Notes: generated from the letters alone by a model not told the origin. A stretch of 64,000 nucleotides of DNA from Croceicoccus marinus (GCF_001661675.2 NZ_CP019602.1:62001-126000); one strand, 5' to 3'; positions 53,065-61,872 are shown, counted from the stretch's first letter. Numbers and translations: made by a program.

Positions 53065-53244
53065 ATGCCGCTTCGGATCACCATGCATCGCAATGACAAG
53101 GAGCCGATCGAATGCGTTTGCCTTGGCGACCTGGCCGAGGCGATCGCGGTCGCACGCGAGGCCAGGGAAGCCGGGGACTGCGTTGCCGTACAAATATGGA
53201 ATACCGACGGACAGCTGCTTCACGAAGACGGCGAACTGGGGTAA
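53065..53244 (+). CDS. 59-aa hypothetical protein
   Basis: The frame begins MPLRITMHRNDKEPIECVCL and includes AEAIAVAREAREAGDCVAVQ and an acidic end. AAGGAGAGG at 53048 is a good ribosome site. Codon use (G/C third positions) resembles the neighbouring genes. No domain is recognised. Confidence 0.6.
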   Translation: MPLRITMHRNDKEPIECVCLGDLAEAIAVAREAREAGDCVAVQIWNTDGQLLHEDGELG

Positions 53245-53327
53245 ATCTTTGCACAGCCGCGTCGCGAGCGGTTGTGACGATGCCCCGGCATCGTTAGCCC
53301 GGATCGAGACATCAGGGGGGCAAGACC

Positions 53328-53480
53328 ATGTCGAACTATTCCACGCACCAGGGCAAGCCGGACCGGTGGTCGCATCCGGTCCAGAATCTCGACCCGTCGG
53401 TGCGACGCGCGCGATACGGGCGGCTCCAGCCACTCGAAACTCCGTCGCTGTTCGAGCGCATTTTCCGTCGCCGGAGCTGA
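53328..53480 (+). CDS. 50-aa hypothetical basic protein
   Basis: MSNYSTHQGKPDRWSHPVQN is followed by an Arg-rich stretch and ends FERIFRRRS. It follows a G-rich site CAGGGGGGCAAG. It is small and unsupported by a known family, but the start context and composition are reasonable. Confidence 0.4.
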   Translation: MSNYSTHQGKPDRWSHPVQNLDPSVRRARYGRLQPLETPSLFERIFRRRS

Positions 53481-54103
53481 CCCGAGGTCCAGCACGATGC
53501 GCTGCCCGGACGGAGTGACGGCGTAACCGTCGACGCCGCTAAGCAGTTGCGCGATTGGCGGACCTTTCGCTAGATAATGCGGGCCGTTCACTGCCGATCA
53601 TGCCCTGCCGGAACATCGCAGACTGACCCGATCGAGAACCATGGTCGGCGCGAATTTGCTGTCCGGCAGATGGTGCATCTGGCGTTCCATCCCGGTCTCG
53701 CGCTTGTCCCTGATCGCGGCCGCGTCTCATACGACGAGTTGTCGAAGGATGGCCTATCCATTTGCATTTGCTGGCATGATGGCGAGCAGATGACGCACGT
53801 CGATCCACGAACAGGGCCAGTGGCAATCCTCCTGCCGGCACCGGACGCCAATCCGGCTTTGTCGCGAACATTCCTGAACCAGGTCTGCTGATCCCTGCAA
53901 CCCGCAGCCCTGCCGGCCGTGTTGGCAGCGTCTCTCGCTCGATTGCGGTGCAATCGCCGGGGCGCTGCCTGCCCGCACCACCCGGCGTCTGCAGGTTCCC
54001 CTTGGGTCCATGACCCTACGGTGCAAGTCTCCCATGCCCTGCTTCTGACCGGAGTTCGCAAGCCGGAAATGGTTTCCGGTTTGAGAGCAGAAGGAAGCCC
54101 ATC
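53481..54103. other. long region before ssb with no convincing gene
   Basis: About 620 bases. Open frames here on either strand lack family features and good starts. From 53969 (CTGCCCGCACCA, TTCCCCTTG, ACGGTGC) it resembles the leader of the DUF2493 gene. A perfect hairpin lies at 54063-54079. It may be an extended regulatory or single-strand-promoter region. Confidence 0.5.
54063..54079 (+). promoter_or_regulatory. hairpin in the ssb leader
   Basis: CCGGAAA and TTTCCGG are perfect 7-bp arms around TGG, 24 bases before the ssb ATG. It has no terminal T run, so it is more likely regulatory than a terminator. Confidence 0.45.
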
Positions 54104-54496
54104 ATGACCAATATCGCAATCCTCGTCGGCCGCATCGCCCGCGATCCCGAAACCCGCACCACGCAAGGCGGAACCACCGTCACCACGATCTCGCTGGTCA
54201 CCGACCGTCCGGCCCGCGACAAGGAAGGCAAGACCTACAAGGACGAGAACGGCTATACCGCCAAGGACAGCGAGTTCCACCGCGTCACCTGCTTCAACGG
54301 TCTCGGCCAGAACGTCGCCAAGTACTGCAGCAAGGGCCAGCTCGTCAGCCTCGAAGGCCGAATCCACTACACCCAGTGGAACGACCAGGACGGCAACAAG
54401 CGCTACGGCTGCGAGATCCTCGCCGACAAGGTCGACTTCCTGTCGCGCCCGAACCGCTCGGACAACCAGGATGCCCCGCCGATCGACGAAGACTGA
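54104..54496 (+). CDS. ssb: single-stranded DNA-binding protein of the element
   Basis: A 130-aa OB-fold protein (MTNIAILVGRIARDPETR). The DNA-binding core is intact, but the C-terminal tail is short and ends DNQDAPPIDED rather than the DDDIPF-like tip of housekeeping SSB, so it may not recruit the same partners. It would coat the incoming single strand during conjugation. A terminator follows 27 bases after the stop. Confidence 0.93.
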   Translation: MTNIAILVGRIARDPETRTTQGGTTVTTISLVTDRPARDKEGKTYKDENGYTAKDSEFHRVTCFNGLGQNVAKYCSKGQLVSLEGRIHYTQWNDQDGNKRYGCEILADKVDFLSRPNRSDNQDAPPIDED

Positions 54497-54523
54497 TCGG
54501 CACGGTACAACGACAAGGCCCCG

Positions 54524-54553
54524 CTGGCACGCGCCACCGGGGCCTTTCTTTTG
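54524..54553 (+). terminator. Rho-independent terminator after ssb
   Basis: AAGGCCCCG and CGGGGCCTT, with TGG and CCA closing inside, form a long stem followed by TCTTTTG. Confidence 0.8.
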
Positions 54554-54610
54554 CTTGTCCTGCTGGAGAGGCAGCGCAAGCGAAGCGAATTTCCGACCCG
54601 CGCTACAGCA

Positions 54611-54841
54611 TCACGGCGTTGCACCCAGGTGCTCGAGCGCCGCATCGAGCCCCATCGCCGACGCCTGTTTGACGAGCCGCTTGAGCTTGCCGGCCTCGAG
54701 CGTTTCGGCGCCGCATTCGAGCAGCATAACGCCCAACTCCTGCGCGGCTTTCTCGCGCAGCTCCGCTTCCCTTGCATCGAGCTCCGCGCGCTGTTCACGG
54801 AGGCGGGTGAGCGCATCGCGTGCATTTCTGGACCTTGCCAT
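54611..54841 (-). CDS. 76-aa coiled-coil protein
   Basis: ATG 54841 (MARSRNARDALTRLREQ) follows AAGGAA. The protein is mostly helical with ELDAREAELREKAAQELGVM, a likely coiled coil, and a C-terminal TLEAGKLKRLVKQASAMG. Similar small proteins occur beside conjugation genes in sphingomonads; the function is unknown. Confidence 0.7.
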   Translation of the reverse strand: MARSRNARDALTRLREQRAELDAREAELREKAAQELGVMLLECGAETLEAGKLKRLVKQASAMGLDAALEHLGATP

Positions 54842-55188
54842 GTTCGGTTCCTTACCTTGGCTGAAGGTCCCCTCGCGGTGCATCCTGCCACAGCCCAAAT
54901 GTTCTGCAAAGGTTCTTGTTTGCGGCGAGGCGAGGGCATGCATTTGCCGATAGGTTGGGAGGTCTCTCTCGCAGTCCCTGTCATCGTGATGGAGGCTTGA
55001 GGGCCCGCGTCAAGGACGGACGGGGCCCCACCATTTTGCCCGCCACCGGATTGCATCCGGCAGCGAACAAAATCGTTACCCCCACCGCCGCTTCGCGGCC
55101 GCGTGTTCCACGCGGTCCCTGACCCGGTCCGTCGCCCCCATCGAGCGCTCCTGACGATGCGAAGCATCGAACTTCAGGAGGAAATGTC
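54842..55188. other. intergenic region with nested inverted repeats
   Basis: About 345 bases without a supported gene. It contains the structured element at 55033-55073 and the TCAGGAGG site of the next gene (55174-55181). Confidence 0.5.
55033..55073. repeat. nested inverted repeat
   Basis: Outer arms ATTTTG (55033-55038) and CAAAAT (55068-55073) enclose inner arms CCGGAT and ATCCGG around TGC. The two stems are separated by 7-base internal sides, giving a cruciform-like structure. There is no T run after it. Confidence 0.55.
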
Positions 55189-55422
55189 ATGCACACTTGC
55201 AGCCATCATTCGTACCGGCCGGACGCGGATCAAACGGCGTTCATCGCGGCCATGGATACGGCCAATGCGCGGGCCCAGCACAGCTACTTTACCCAGTATG
55301 TCCTGACCGACAGCGAGGCAGGATACGTCACCATCGACGAAGGCGATTACGGCGCCTTGCCGGACCGGTTGATGGCCCGCGTGATCGACGCGGTGCCGGG
55401 CCGGTTCAGCGACGAATTCTGA
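55189..55422 (+). CDS. 77-aa hypothetical protein
   Basis: The protein begins MHTCSHHSYRPDADQTAFIA and includes YVLTDSEAGYVTIDEGDYG. TCAGGAGGAAATGTC before the ATG is a strong ribosome site shared with other element genes. A terminator follows. No family is recognised. Confidence 0.7.
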   Translation: MHTCSHHSYRPDADQTAFIAAMDTANARAQHSYFTQYVLTDSEAGYVTIDEGDYGALPDRLMARVIDAVPGRFSDEF

Positions 55423-55445
55423 TCCAGGGGACGCACACCACATGA

Positions 55446-55478
55446 GGAGGAAGTCCGGTCAGGGCTTCCTCCTTTTGT
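55446..55478 (+). terminator. Rho-independent terminator
   Basis: GGAGGAAG and CTTCCTCC form an 8-bp stem extended by further pairs, then TTTTGTTTTG. It follows the 77-aa gene. Confidence 0.75.
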
Positions 55479-55538
55479 TTTGCTCAACACACCGGATGTT
55501 GCACGATCTGCTTCCCTGAATGTGGAATGCCGAAGTTT

Positions 55539-55736
55539 TCAGTCCTGCCATTCGGGTAAGTCAAAACGCTCGAGGCGGTCCGGCATTGTGAGCATTTTTA
55601 CGGCAGCCGCAGCGATAGCTTCGGCTTTGCTTGGAAAGGCTTCGGCCGACGAAATCGACACGCCGTTCGAATAGCTGACCTTCGCCTGGAAGCCATTGCC
55701 GCTGGGTGACGCGCTGAGGGTTACGCTGGTCATCAT
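55539..55736 (-). CDS. 65-aa hypothetical protein
   Basis: ATG 55736 follows AGGAGTGCG (MMTSVTLSASPSGNGFQAKV). The sequence has a beta-rich first half and an Ala-rich helix (AEAIAAAAVKMLTM). It is the only minus-strand gene between the coiled-coil gene and the relaxase block. Function unknown. Confidence 0.55.
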   Translation of the reverse strand: MMTSVTLSASPSGNGFQAKVSYSNGVSISSAEAFPSKAEAIAAAAVKMLTMPDRLERFDLPEWQD

Positions 55737-56018
55737 CGCACTCCTGTCCTGTACCAGGAATCGGCGCGGACCATACGCTGATCGATTTCCGGAAGCCATT
55801 CTTATCGGTTCCGGAAACCTGGCATCCTCGAGCCGCAGGCGCACCCACGGGAGGTAGCGGCAAGTCCCTCCATCAGGATCACGCTCCTATCACTGGACTA
55901 CGCCTTCGAAGCTGGGAACAGGGAGCACACCCCACGCGACTTGTCGCACCGGTTTACAGCGGTAAAGGGCATCCAAAACAGATAGTTGATGGCGAAATGG
56001 GCAAAATGGCAGCTTCTC

Positions 56019-56032
56019 ACCTGAATTCAGGT
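56019..56032. promoter_or_regulatory. palindromic operator ACCTGAATTCAGGT
   Basis: The 14-bp site is fully self-complementary. A related sequence, ACCTGGATTCAAAC, lies 29 bases downstream at 56048-56061. Two sites upstream of a promoter suggest binding by a dimeric regulator. Confidence 0.6.
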
Positions 56033-56105
56033 TGCTGGCCAAATCCAACCTGGATTCAAACTGGCGGGGACCGGGAAGGGCAGAATTCCGCCGCACTTGA
56101 TGTTC

Positions 56106-56134
56106 TTGACATGTTCTCATCGTCAGTGTAGATC
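56106..56134 (+). promoter_or_regulatory. promoter of the relaxase operon
   Basis: A perfect -35 TTGACA (56106-56111), a 17-base spacer and -10 TAGATC (56129-56134) lie 53 bases before the first gene. Confidence 0.6.
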
Positions 56135-56187
56135 AAACCTGCCTTTCGCAGCGTGAACCGGGCTTCCTGACCCAAGGAATCCCGACC

Positions 56188-56520
56188 ATGACCCGGCCCG
56201 TTGCCCTCCAGGTCTATCTCTCCGACACCCTCGCTGAGCAGGTTCGCAAGGCCGCCAGCGACCATGACATGAGCGTCAGCGAATGGCTGCGTTCGATCAT
56301 TGCCGACCGCTGCGGGGAGCACGATCTCGCCACCCGGCACGACACCTCGATCACCCGTATCTTGCGCATGATGGTCTTTGCCCGCGTCGGTGTTGATGGC
56401 CTGCTTGCCGGTCATGCCGACCCCACGCTGCGTGACCGGATCTACAAGGTCTACCGCCGCCAGTGCACGGCGATCGGCCTTCCTTCCCCCGCAGCCGAGG
56501 GAGGCCGCGATGAAGCGTAA
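56188..56520 (+). CDS. small DNA-binding relaxosome accessory protein
   Basis: A 110-aa basic protein. VALQVYLSDTLAEQVRKAAS and DHDMSVSEWLRSIIADR resemble a ribbon-helix-helix domain (strand plus two helices), and the rest is helical. It overlaps the coupling-protein gene by 11 bases. By position it probably binds oriT or regulates the operon. The family is not certain. Confidence 0.65.
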   Translation: MTRPVALQVYLSDTLAEQVRKAASDHDMSVSEWLRSIIADRCGEHDLATRHDTSITRILRMMVFARVGVDGLLAGHADPTLRDRIYKVYRRQCTAIGLPSPAAEGGRDEA

Positions 56521-58903
56521 TCTCGGCAACTTTACCCGCGGCAGCCAGCTCCTCGGGCACTTCGGCTTCATGTTTGCGGCCGGGCTCAAATGGCCGCTCA
56601 TCATTGCCGTCGTCGCGTTCGGCGCACTGGCCTCGTGGATGGTCGCGCATGGTCTCGACGACCACCATATCTACCTCGTCTGGATGCGGATCTATGCCAT
56701 GGGTTACCTCTTCATGGAGTTCGATCCCGCCAAGACCGTGACCATGGAAACGGTGTTCGGCGGCACCTTCCAGCTTCCCATCGCGCGCGTCGAAACCTAC
56801 CCGCCGGTGGTGCGCGCGTGGGACACGATGCTGGACCTTGTCGGCACCGCGTTTGCCTGGACGATGTTCGCGCTCGTGCCAGCCTTCGCGCTGTTTTACT
56901 GGATCGCCGAACGCTTCGGCAGCCACTCGAAGGAACGCCGTCATGAGCGCGGTGCATCGCTGGTGCCGCTGGCGGAATTGACCCGCGAAATCCGTCACCA
57001 CAACCGCGCCGAACGCCGCCGCGAACTGACCGAGACATTGGGTTGGCGCCGCTACTTGTGCCTGCCGTCGGAGCTGCAGGAGGTGATGCCCTACCGCCCA
57101 TCGCATATCGCGAAACTGCCCTATCCCTGGCGGCTCGAGCAGAGCCATGCGATGCTCATCGGTACCACCGGCATGGGCAAGACCGTGGCGCTCTCCGAGA
57201 TGGTCGAAGAGGCGCGCGAGCGGCGTCAGCGCGCTGTGATCTTCGACCTTACCGGTGCCTTTATCGAGCATTTCTACGCCCCTGACCGCGACGTCATCCT
57301 GAATCCTTTGGATGCCCGCTGTCCGCGCTGGAACATCTTCGACGAATGCCGATCCGAGGGCGAATTCTGGGCCGCCTCCGAAGCGCTCGTGCCGCACGAT
57401 GGCGGCGGCGAAGCCCAGTTCTGGGTGATTGCCGCGCGTGCGCTCTTCGTCGAGTTCTGCCTGAAACTGGTGGAAGCGGGGGATGCCAGCAATGAAGCAC
57501 TCGCAAGCCGGCTGATGAGTGCGGATCTTGCGAAGGTTCACGCTATGCTGCGCGGAACGATTGCCGATCCGATCACCGCGCCCGAGGCGGCGCGCATGGC
57601 GGAATCGGTGCGTGCCGTATTCAACGTCAATGCCCGCGCGTTGAAGCTCCTGCCGCGCGAAGGCGCGCGCTTCTCGATCCGCGAATGGGTCGAAGCCGAA
57701 GACAGAGAGGGCGGCTTTGTGTTCCTCTCGGCCCGCTACGTCGACCTCAGCGTCTGCACCCAGCTGCTCACGCTCTGGCTCGATCTTGCCATGAATACGC
57801 TGATGACGACGGCGCGGTCGGATGACCTCAAGATGTGGTTCTTCATCGACGAACTCGGCGCGCTCCACCGCCTCCCCGCCCTCGAAACCGGCCTGCAGAC
57901 CGCGCGCAACTATGGCGGCGCGATCGTTACTGGCATCCATGCCTATGCCAAGCTGCAGGAAGTCTACGGCGAGCATATGGCCGAGACCCTGTCGTCGCTC
58001 GCCAAGACGAAGCTGATCCTCGGCACCGGCGACTACAAGACCGCCTCCTGGTGCTCGGAAGCAATCGGTCATGCCGAAGTTACCGACAAGGACGAGGCGC
58101 ATACCTATGCCTATAACAATGCGCGCGATGCGGTCAGCCTGACGCCGAGGAAGCATATCGAGGCGCTGGTCCTGCCCGATCAGCTCAAGGACATGCCGAG
58201 CCTAACCGGCTATATCAAATTCCCCGACGGGTTCCCGGCAGCGCCCATCACGCTGACCCCGGTCAAGCGCGTCCGGTGCGCCGACGGGTTTATTCCTCGC
58301 GTCGAAAACAGCGCAGAGGTCAAGGCTGCGAAGACAATCGCTACGAAGGACAAATCTGTCGCTTCCGAGACCGCCAGTTCGAACGAACACCCCGCGTCGA
58401 ACGACGACGGTGTCGGCAAGCCGAGCGTACCGAAAGAGAGCGCATCGAAGCAGGGCGAGCTGCAATTCGGGGACAGGTACGAAGCTGACCGCAAGGGCGA
58501 GGAAGGCACGCGCAATCATCGCGCCGGGCAACAGGTCGATCCCTTCAATGCCGGCGACCGCGCGGGCGTGCGGGTGGGGAAGGATGCCGTGGATCGCACG
58601 GCATCGGGCGCACCGGATTCGGGCCTTGCCGATGGTCGTCAGGCGGGTCTTGAACCGAACACGGCAGCCAGGCCGTCGCGCGCCGACGGGGCGCGGGAGG
58701 GGGAGCGCGAGGTGCCCGATGCATCCCGGCCCGATCGTCCCGGCAAGGCCGATGGACCGAGGGAAGCGCGTACAGGTGAAGCGCGGCCGGATGGGCGTAT
58801 GCAGCGCGATGCGCGCCGCATCGTGCTCGAGGAAGGGCTCGGTGATCCGGGCGGCAAGACCAGCGACGCGCCGCCGCTCGACGACCTCGACTTCGATATT
58901 TGA
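56510..58903 (+). CDS. traD: type IV coupling protein, TraD/TrwB family
   Basis: A 797-aa membrane ATPase that hands the relaxase-DNA complex to the secretion channel. Membrane segments lie at about 28-48 and 112-138. The ATPase has GTTGMGKTVALSEM (Walker A, about 218) and MWFFIDELGALHRL (Walker B, about 444), with an insert containing the all-alpha domain. The last 180 residues are hydrophilic and low in complexity, rich in Glu, Lys, Arg and Gly. ATG 56510 follows GAGGGAGG. Confidence 0.93.
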   Translation: MKRNLGNFTRGSQLLGHFGFMFAAGLKWPLIIAVVAFGALASWMVAHGLDDHHIYLVWMRIYAMGYLFMEFDPAKTVTMETVFGGTFQLPIARVETYPPVVRAWDTMLDLVGTAFAWTMFALVPAFALFYWIAERFGSHSKERRHERGASLVPLAELTREIRHHNRAERRRELTETLGWRRYLCLPSELQEVMPYRPSHIAKLPYPWRLEQSHAMLIGTTGMGKTVALSEMVEEARERRQRAVIFDLTGAFIEHFYAPDRDVILNPLDARCPRWNIFDECRSEGEFWAASEALVPHDGGGEAQFWVIAARALFVEFCLKLVEAGDASNEALASRLMSADLAKVHAMLRGTIADPITAPEAARMAESVRAVFNVNARALKLLPREGARFSIREWVEAEDREGGFVFLSARYVDLSVCTQLLTLWLDLAMNTLMTTARSDDLKMWFFIDELGALHRLPALETGLQTARNYGGAIVTGIHAYAKLQEVYGEHMAETLSSLAKTKLILGTGDYKTASWCSEAIGHAEVTDKDEAHTYAYNNARDAVSLTPRKHIEALVLPDQLKDMPSLTGYIKFPDGFPAAPITLTPVKRVRCADGFIPRVENSAEVKAAKTIATKDKSVASETASSNEHPASNDDGVGKPSVPKESASKQGELQFGDRYEADRKGEEGTRNHRAGQQVDPFNAGDRAGVRVGKDAVDRTASGAPDSGLADGRQAGLEPNTAARPSRADGAREGEREVPDASRPDRPGKADGPREARTGEARPDGRMQRDARRIVLEEGLGDPGGKTSDAPPLDDLDFDI

Positions 58904-58938
58904 TCGCAGCCTTGATGCCCAAGAAAGGCGCGTAGTCG

Positions 58939-61872
58939 ATGCTTTCGCTTGCCAATGTCCGCACCGCTTCGGGCGCTGCCGGCTACTTCGCCAAGGACAA
59001 CTACTATACCCGCGCCGATGCCGACCGTTCGGGCGAATGGTTCGGCGAAGCCGCGGCAGCGCTGAGCCTCAAGGGCACCGTCGATGCGAAAACTTTCGAG
59101 GCGGTTCTGAAGGGCAACCTCCCCGATGGCAGCCGCGTCGGCAGCGACAATCGCTACCACCGCGCGGGTACCGATCTGACCTTCTCGCTCCCCAAGAGCT
59201 GGTCGATCCTCGCGCTGGTCGGCGGTGACAGCCGGATCCTCGATGCCTATGCCGGTGCGCTAAAGGAAAGCCTGGCCTGGGCCGAGAAGAACCTCGCCGA
59301 AACCCGCCTCCAGCACCGCGGCAAGGAGAAGATCGTCCAGACCGGAAATCTCGTTTCGGCGCTGTTTCGTCACGATACCAACCGCAATCAGGAACCCCAG
59401 GCGCATGTCCATGCAGTCATCGCGAATGTCACCAGGGGGCCCGACGGCAAGTGGCGCGCCCTGCGCAACGACAGGCTCTGGGAGCATCATACGCTATTGA
59501 ATGCCATGGCCATGGCCCGCTTCCGGATCGAAGTCGAGAAGCTCGGCTACGAAATCGGCGAATTGGGCAAGCACGGCAATTTCGAGGCCGTGGGCGTGCC
59601 CAAGGCGGTGCGCGAAGCCTTCTCCACACGCCGCGCCGAAGTGCTCGAGAAGGTTGCCGGAATGGCGAGCCGGAGCCCTGCCGCGCATGATGCCGCCACG
59701 CTGATGACCCGGGCGGAGAAGGCGCCTGTCGCCGACCGCGTGGCATTGCTCGATGCCTGGAAGGCGAAGGTCGAAGAACTCGGCTTCATGCCCGGCGATA
59801 TCATCGCGCGCGCCAATGCGCGGGCCGCGACGGGACTTGGCGAGGAGCAAGGTGCGCGCAGCGCTGTACGCAATCTCGGCGCCTCGGTGCGCGCCTTGGC
59901 TGCCGGTCTAGCCGAACGCTTGGGACTTAGGCAGGGCGATCCGCTGATCCCGACCCGGCTCGGCAATCGCCCGGTCGAGGAGGTCGCCGCGATCCACGCC
60001 GTCGCCTCGGCGGTACGGCATCTGTCCGAGCGCGAGGCAGCGTTCGATCGCTTCGCGGTCTACAGGACCGCGCTGTCGTTCGGGCTCCCGGCGAGCATTC
60101 CTGCCATCGACAAGCGCGTCGATCAGCTGCTCCGCCAGGGTCATCTCGTGCGCGGCAAGGGTGCTGACAAGGGGATGGTGACGACCCGCGATGCCATTGC
60201 TGCCGAACAGCGCATCCTTTCTGAAGTCGAAGCTGGACGGGGGCAGGGTGTGGCGCTGATGACCCCTGAGCGCGCAGGCGAGCACCTGCAGGCGCTGGCA
60301 CAGGAGCGCTATGGCCTGACGCTCAACTCGGGGCAGGAAGGGGCGGGCAGGATGCTGCTTTCCTCCACCAATCGCATCGTTGCGATCCAGGGCGTTGCCG
60401 GGGCGGGCAAGAGCACGGTCCTCAAGCCCGTTGCGGACATTCTGCGTGCCGAAGGCCGCAAGGTAACGGGTCTCGCCGTGCAGAACACGCTTGTCCAGAT
60501 GCTCGAGCGCGAGACCGGGATTGAGTCGATGAGCGTCGCGCGTTTTCTGGGCCGCTATGCCCCGCTGCTCGATGGCGGCGACCGGCAGGCGCTCGCCGAA
60601 GCGCGCAGCGAGTGGAAGGGCAGCACGGTGCTTCTCGACGAGGCCTCGATGGTCGGAAATGCCGACAAAGAAAAGCTGGTCCGGCTCGCCAATCTGCTGG
60701 AACTGGGACGCTTCGCCGCGATCGGTGACCGCAAGCAGCTGGGTGCAGTCGATGCCGGGAAGCCCTTCGATGTCATGCAGCAGGCGGGCATCGAGACTGC
60801 CGGGATGCGGATCAATATTCGCGCGCGCTATGCCGCCTTGCGCGAAGCGCAGCACGCCGCGCAGGCGGGCCAGATTGAGGAAGCGCTCCGGCACCTGGGT
60901 GACAATGTGGTCGAGGTGGCCGAAGGCGCCGCGCTGTCTGCGGCGGCAGCCTGGCTTGAACTGAAGCCGCCGGAGCGCGAGCGCACCGCGATCTATGCGT
61001 CGGGTCGCACATTGCGCGGCGCGGTCAACGAGGCGGTACAGACCGGGCTCAAGGCTAATGGTGAGCTTGGAGGCAAAGCCCTGCCTCTCGAGACAATGTC
61101 GCGGGTCAATCTGACCCGCGAGGAACTGCGTCATGCCAAGAGCTATGCCTCGGGCATGGTCGTCGAGGTCGACCGCCGTCAGCGCGCCCAAAACCTCGCT
61201 GCCGGCCGCTACACCGTCGTGGCCAGCGATCCGCGTCAGGAACAGGTCACGCTGGAAAATGTGCGTGGCAGGACATTCGCGTTCCGTCCCGACAAGTTGC
61301 GGCCGCAGGCAGAGCGCGATCCCTTGCGGCTTTATGAGATCAAACCCGTCACCATCCATGCCGGCGATCGTATCCGCTGGACCGAGACCGATCATCGGCG
61401 CGGACTGTTGAATGCCGACCAGGCAAGGATCGTCGCCATTGGCGAGAAGGCGGTGACGGTGGCGACATCGAGCGGGATCGAGCACGAACTGGCCCATGAC
61501 GATCCGATGCTGAAGCGGCTCGACCTTGCCTATGCCTTGAATGCCCATATGGCGCAGGGGCTGACCTCGGATCGCGGCATTGCGGTCATGGACAGCCGGG
61601 AGAAGAACCTCTCCAATCAGCAGACCTTTCTCGTCACCGTCACCCGGCTGCGCGATGGCCTGACCCTCTACGTCGACAATGCCCACAAGCTCGAGGCTGC
61701 GGTCGAGCGCAACACCGGCATGAAGCGTTCGGCGCTCGAAACCACGAAAATGCTTGGCGACGCAGCCGCGCGGGGAACAGCGACCACCAATAAGACCAGG
61801 GAGCCAATCGAAGAGCAGAAGCTGCCCGAACTCGAACTTGCGAAGGTCAAACCGTTCGAGATCGGAATCTAA
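58939..61872 (+). CDS. traA: MobF conjugative relaxase-helicase, TraA/TrwC family
   Basis: A 977-aa protein. The relaxase domain (1-300) starts MLSLANVRTASGAAGYFAKD, with candidate catalytic tyrosines in DNYYTRAD, and the metal-binding histidines in FRHDTNRNQEPQAHVHAVIA (about 155). The helicase domain shows GVAGAGKSTVLKPV (Walker A, about 484), LLDEASMVGNADK and GDRKQLGAV, then a late MAQGLTSDRG segment. It nicks oriT and unwinds the strand for transfer. It lies 35 bases after traD. Confidence 0.94.
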   Translation: MLSLANVRTASGAAGYFAKDNYYTRADADRSGEWFGEAAAALSLKGTVDAKTFEAVLKGNLPDGSRVGSDNRYHRAGTDLTFSLPKSWSILALVGGDSRILDAYAGALKESLAWAEKNLAETRLQHRGKEKIVQTGNLVSALFRHDTNRNQEPQAHVHAVIANVTRGPDGKWRALRNDRLWEHHTLLNAMAMARFRIEVEKLGYEIGELGKHGNFEAVGVPKAVREAFSTRRAEVLEKVAGMASRSPAAHDAATLMTRAEKAPVADRVALLDAWKAKVEELGFMPGDIIARANARAATGLGEEQGARSAVRNLGASVRALAAGLAERLGLRQGDPLIPTRLGNRPVEEVAAIHAVASAVRHLSEREAAFDRFAVYRTALSFGLPASIPAIDKRVDQLLRQGHLVRGKGADKGMVTTRDAIAAEQRILSEVEAGRGQGVALMTPERAGEHLQALAQERYGLTLNSGQEGAGRMLLSSTNRIVAIQGVAGAGKSTVLKPVADILRAEGRKVTGLAVQNTLVQMLERETGIESMSVARFLGRYAPLLDGGDRQALAEARSEWKGSTVLLDEASMVGNADKEKLVRLANLLELGRFAAIGDRKQLGAVDAGKPFDVMQQAGIETAGMRINIRARYAALREAQHAAQAGQIEEALRHLGDNVVEVAEGAALSAAAAWLELKPPERERTAIYASGRTLRGAVNEAVQTGLKANGELGGKALPLETMSRVNLTREELRHAKSYASGMVVEVDRRQRAQNLAAGRYTVVASDPRQEQVTLENVRGRTFAFRPDKLRPQAERDPLRLYEIKPVTIHAGDRIRWTETDHRRGLLNADQARIVAIGEKAVTVATSSGIEHELAHDDPMLKRLDLAYALNAHMAQGLTSDRGIAVMDSREKNLSNQQTFLVTVTRLRDGLTLYVDNAHKLEAAVERNTGMKRSALETTKMLGDAAARGTATTNKTREPIEEQKLPELELAKVKPFEIGI

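Larger units (their letters stand above)
55737..56187. other. region before the relaxase operon; candidate oriT and control region
   Basis: About 450 bases with no supported gene. It holds a perfect 14-bp palindrome with a degenerate second copy, and a good promoter. oriT is normally next to the relaxase genes, so this is the most likely place, but no nick-site sequence was recognised. Confidence 0.45.

Noticed and set aside
52821..53096. A 91-codon + strand frame after the HPP gene
   Set aside because: It spans the terminator hairpin and overlaps the next gene's start in another frame.
53577..53891. A 104-codon + strand frame before ssb
   Set aside because: Start context is poor, Cys-rich start looks random and no homology is recognised; treated as non-coding leader.
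53588..54367. A 259-codon minus-strand frame opposite ssb
   Set aside because: Its Val/Leu/Asp-rich sequence comes from the antisense of ssb; no ribosome site or family supports it.
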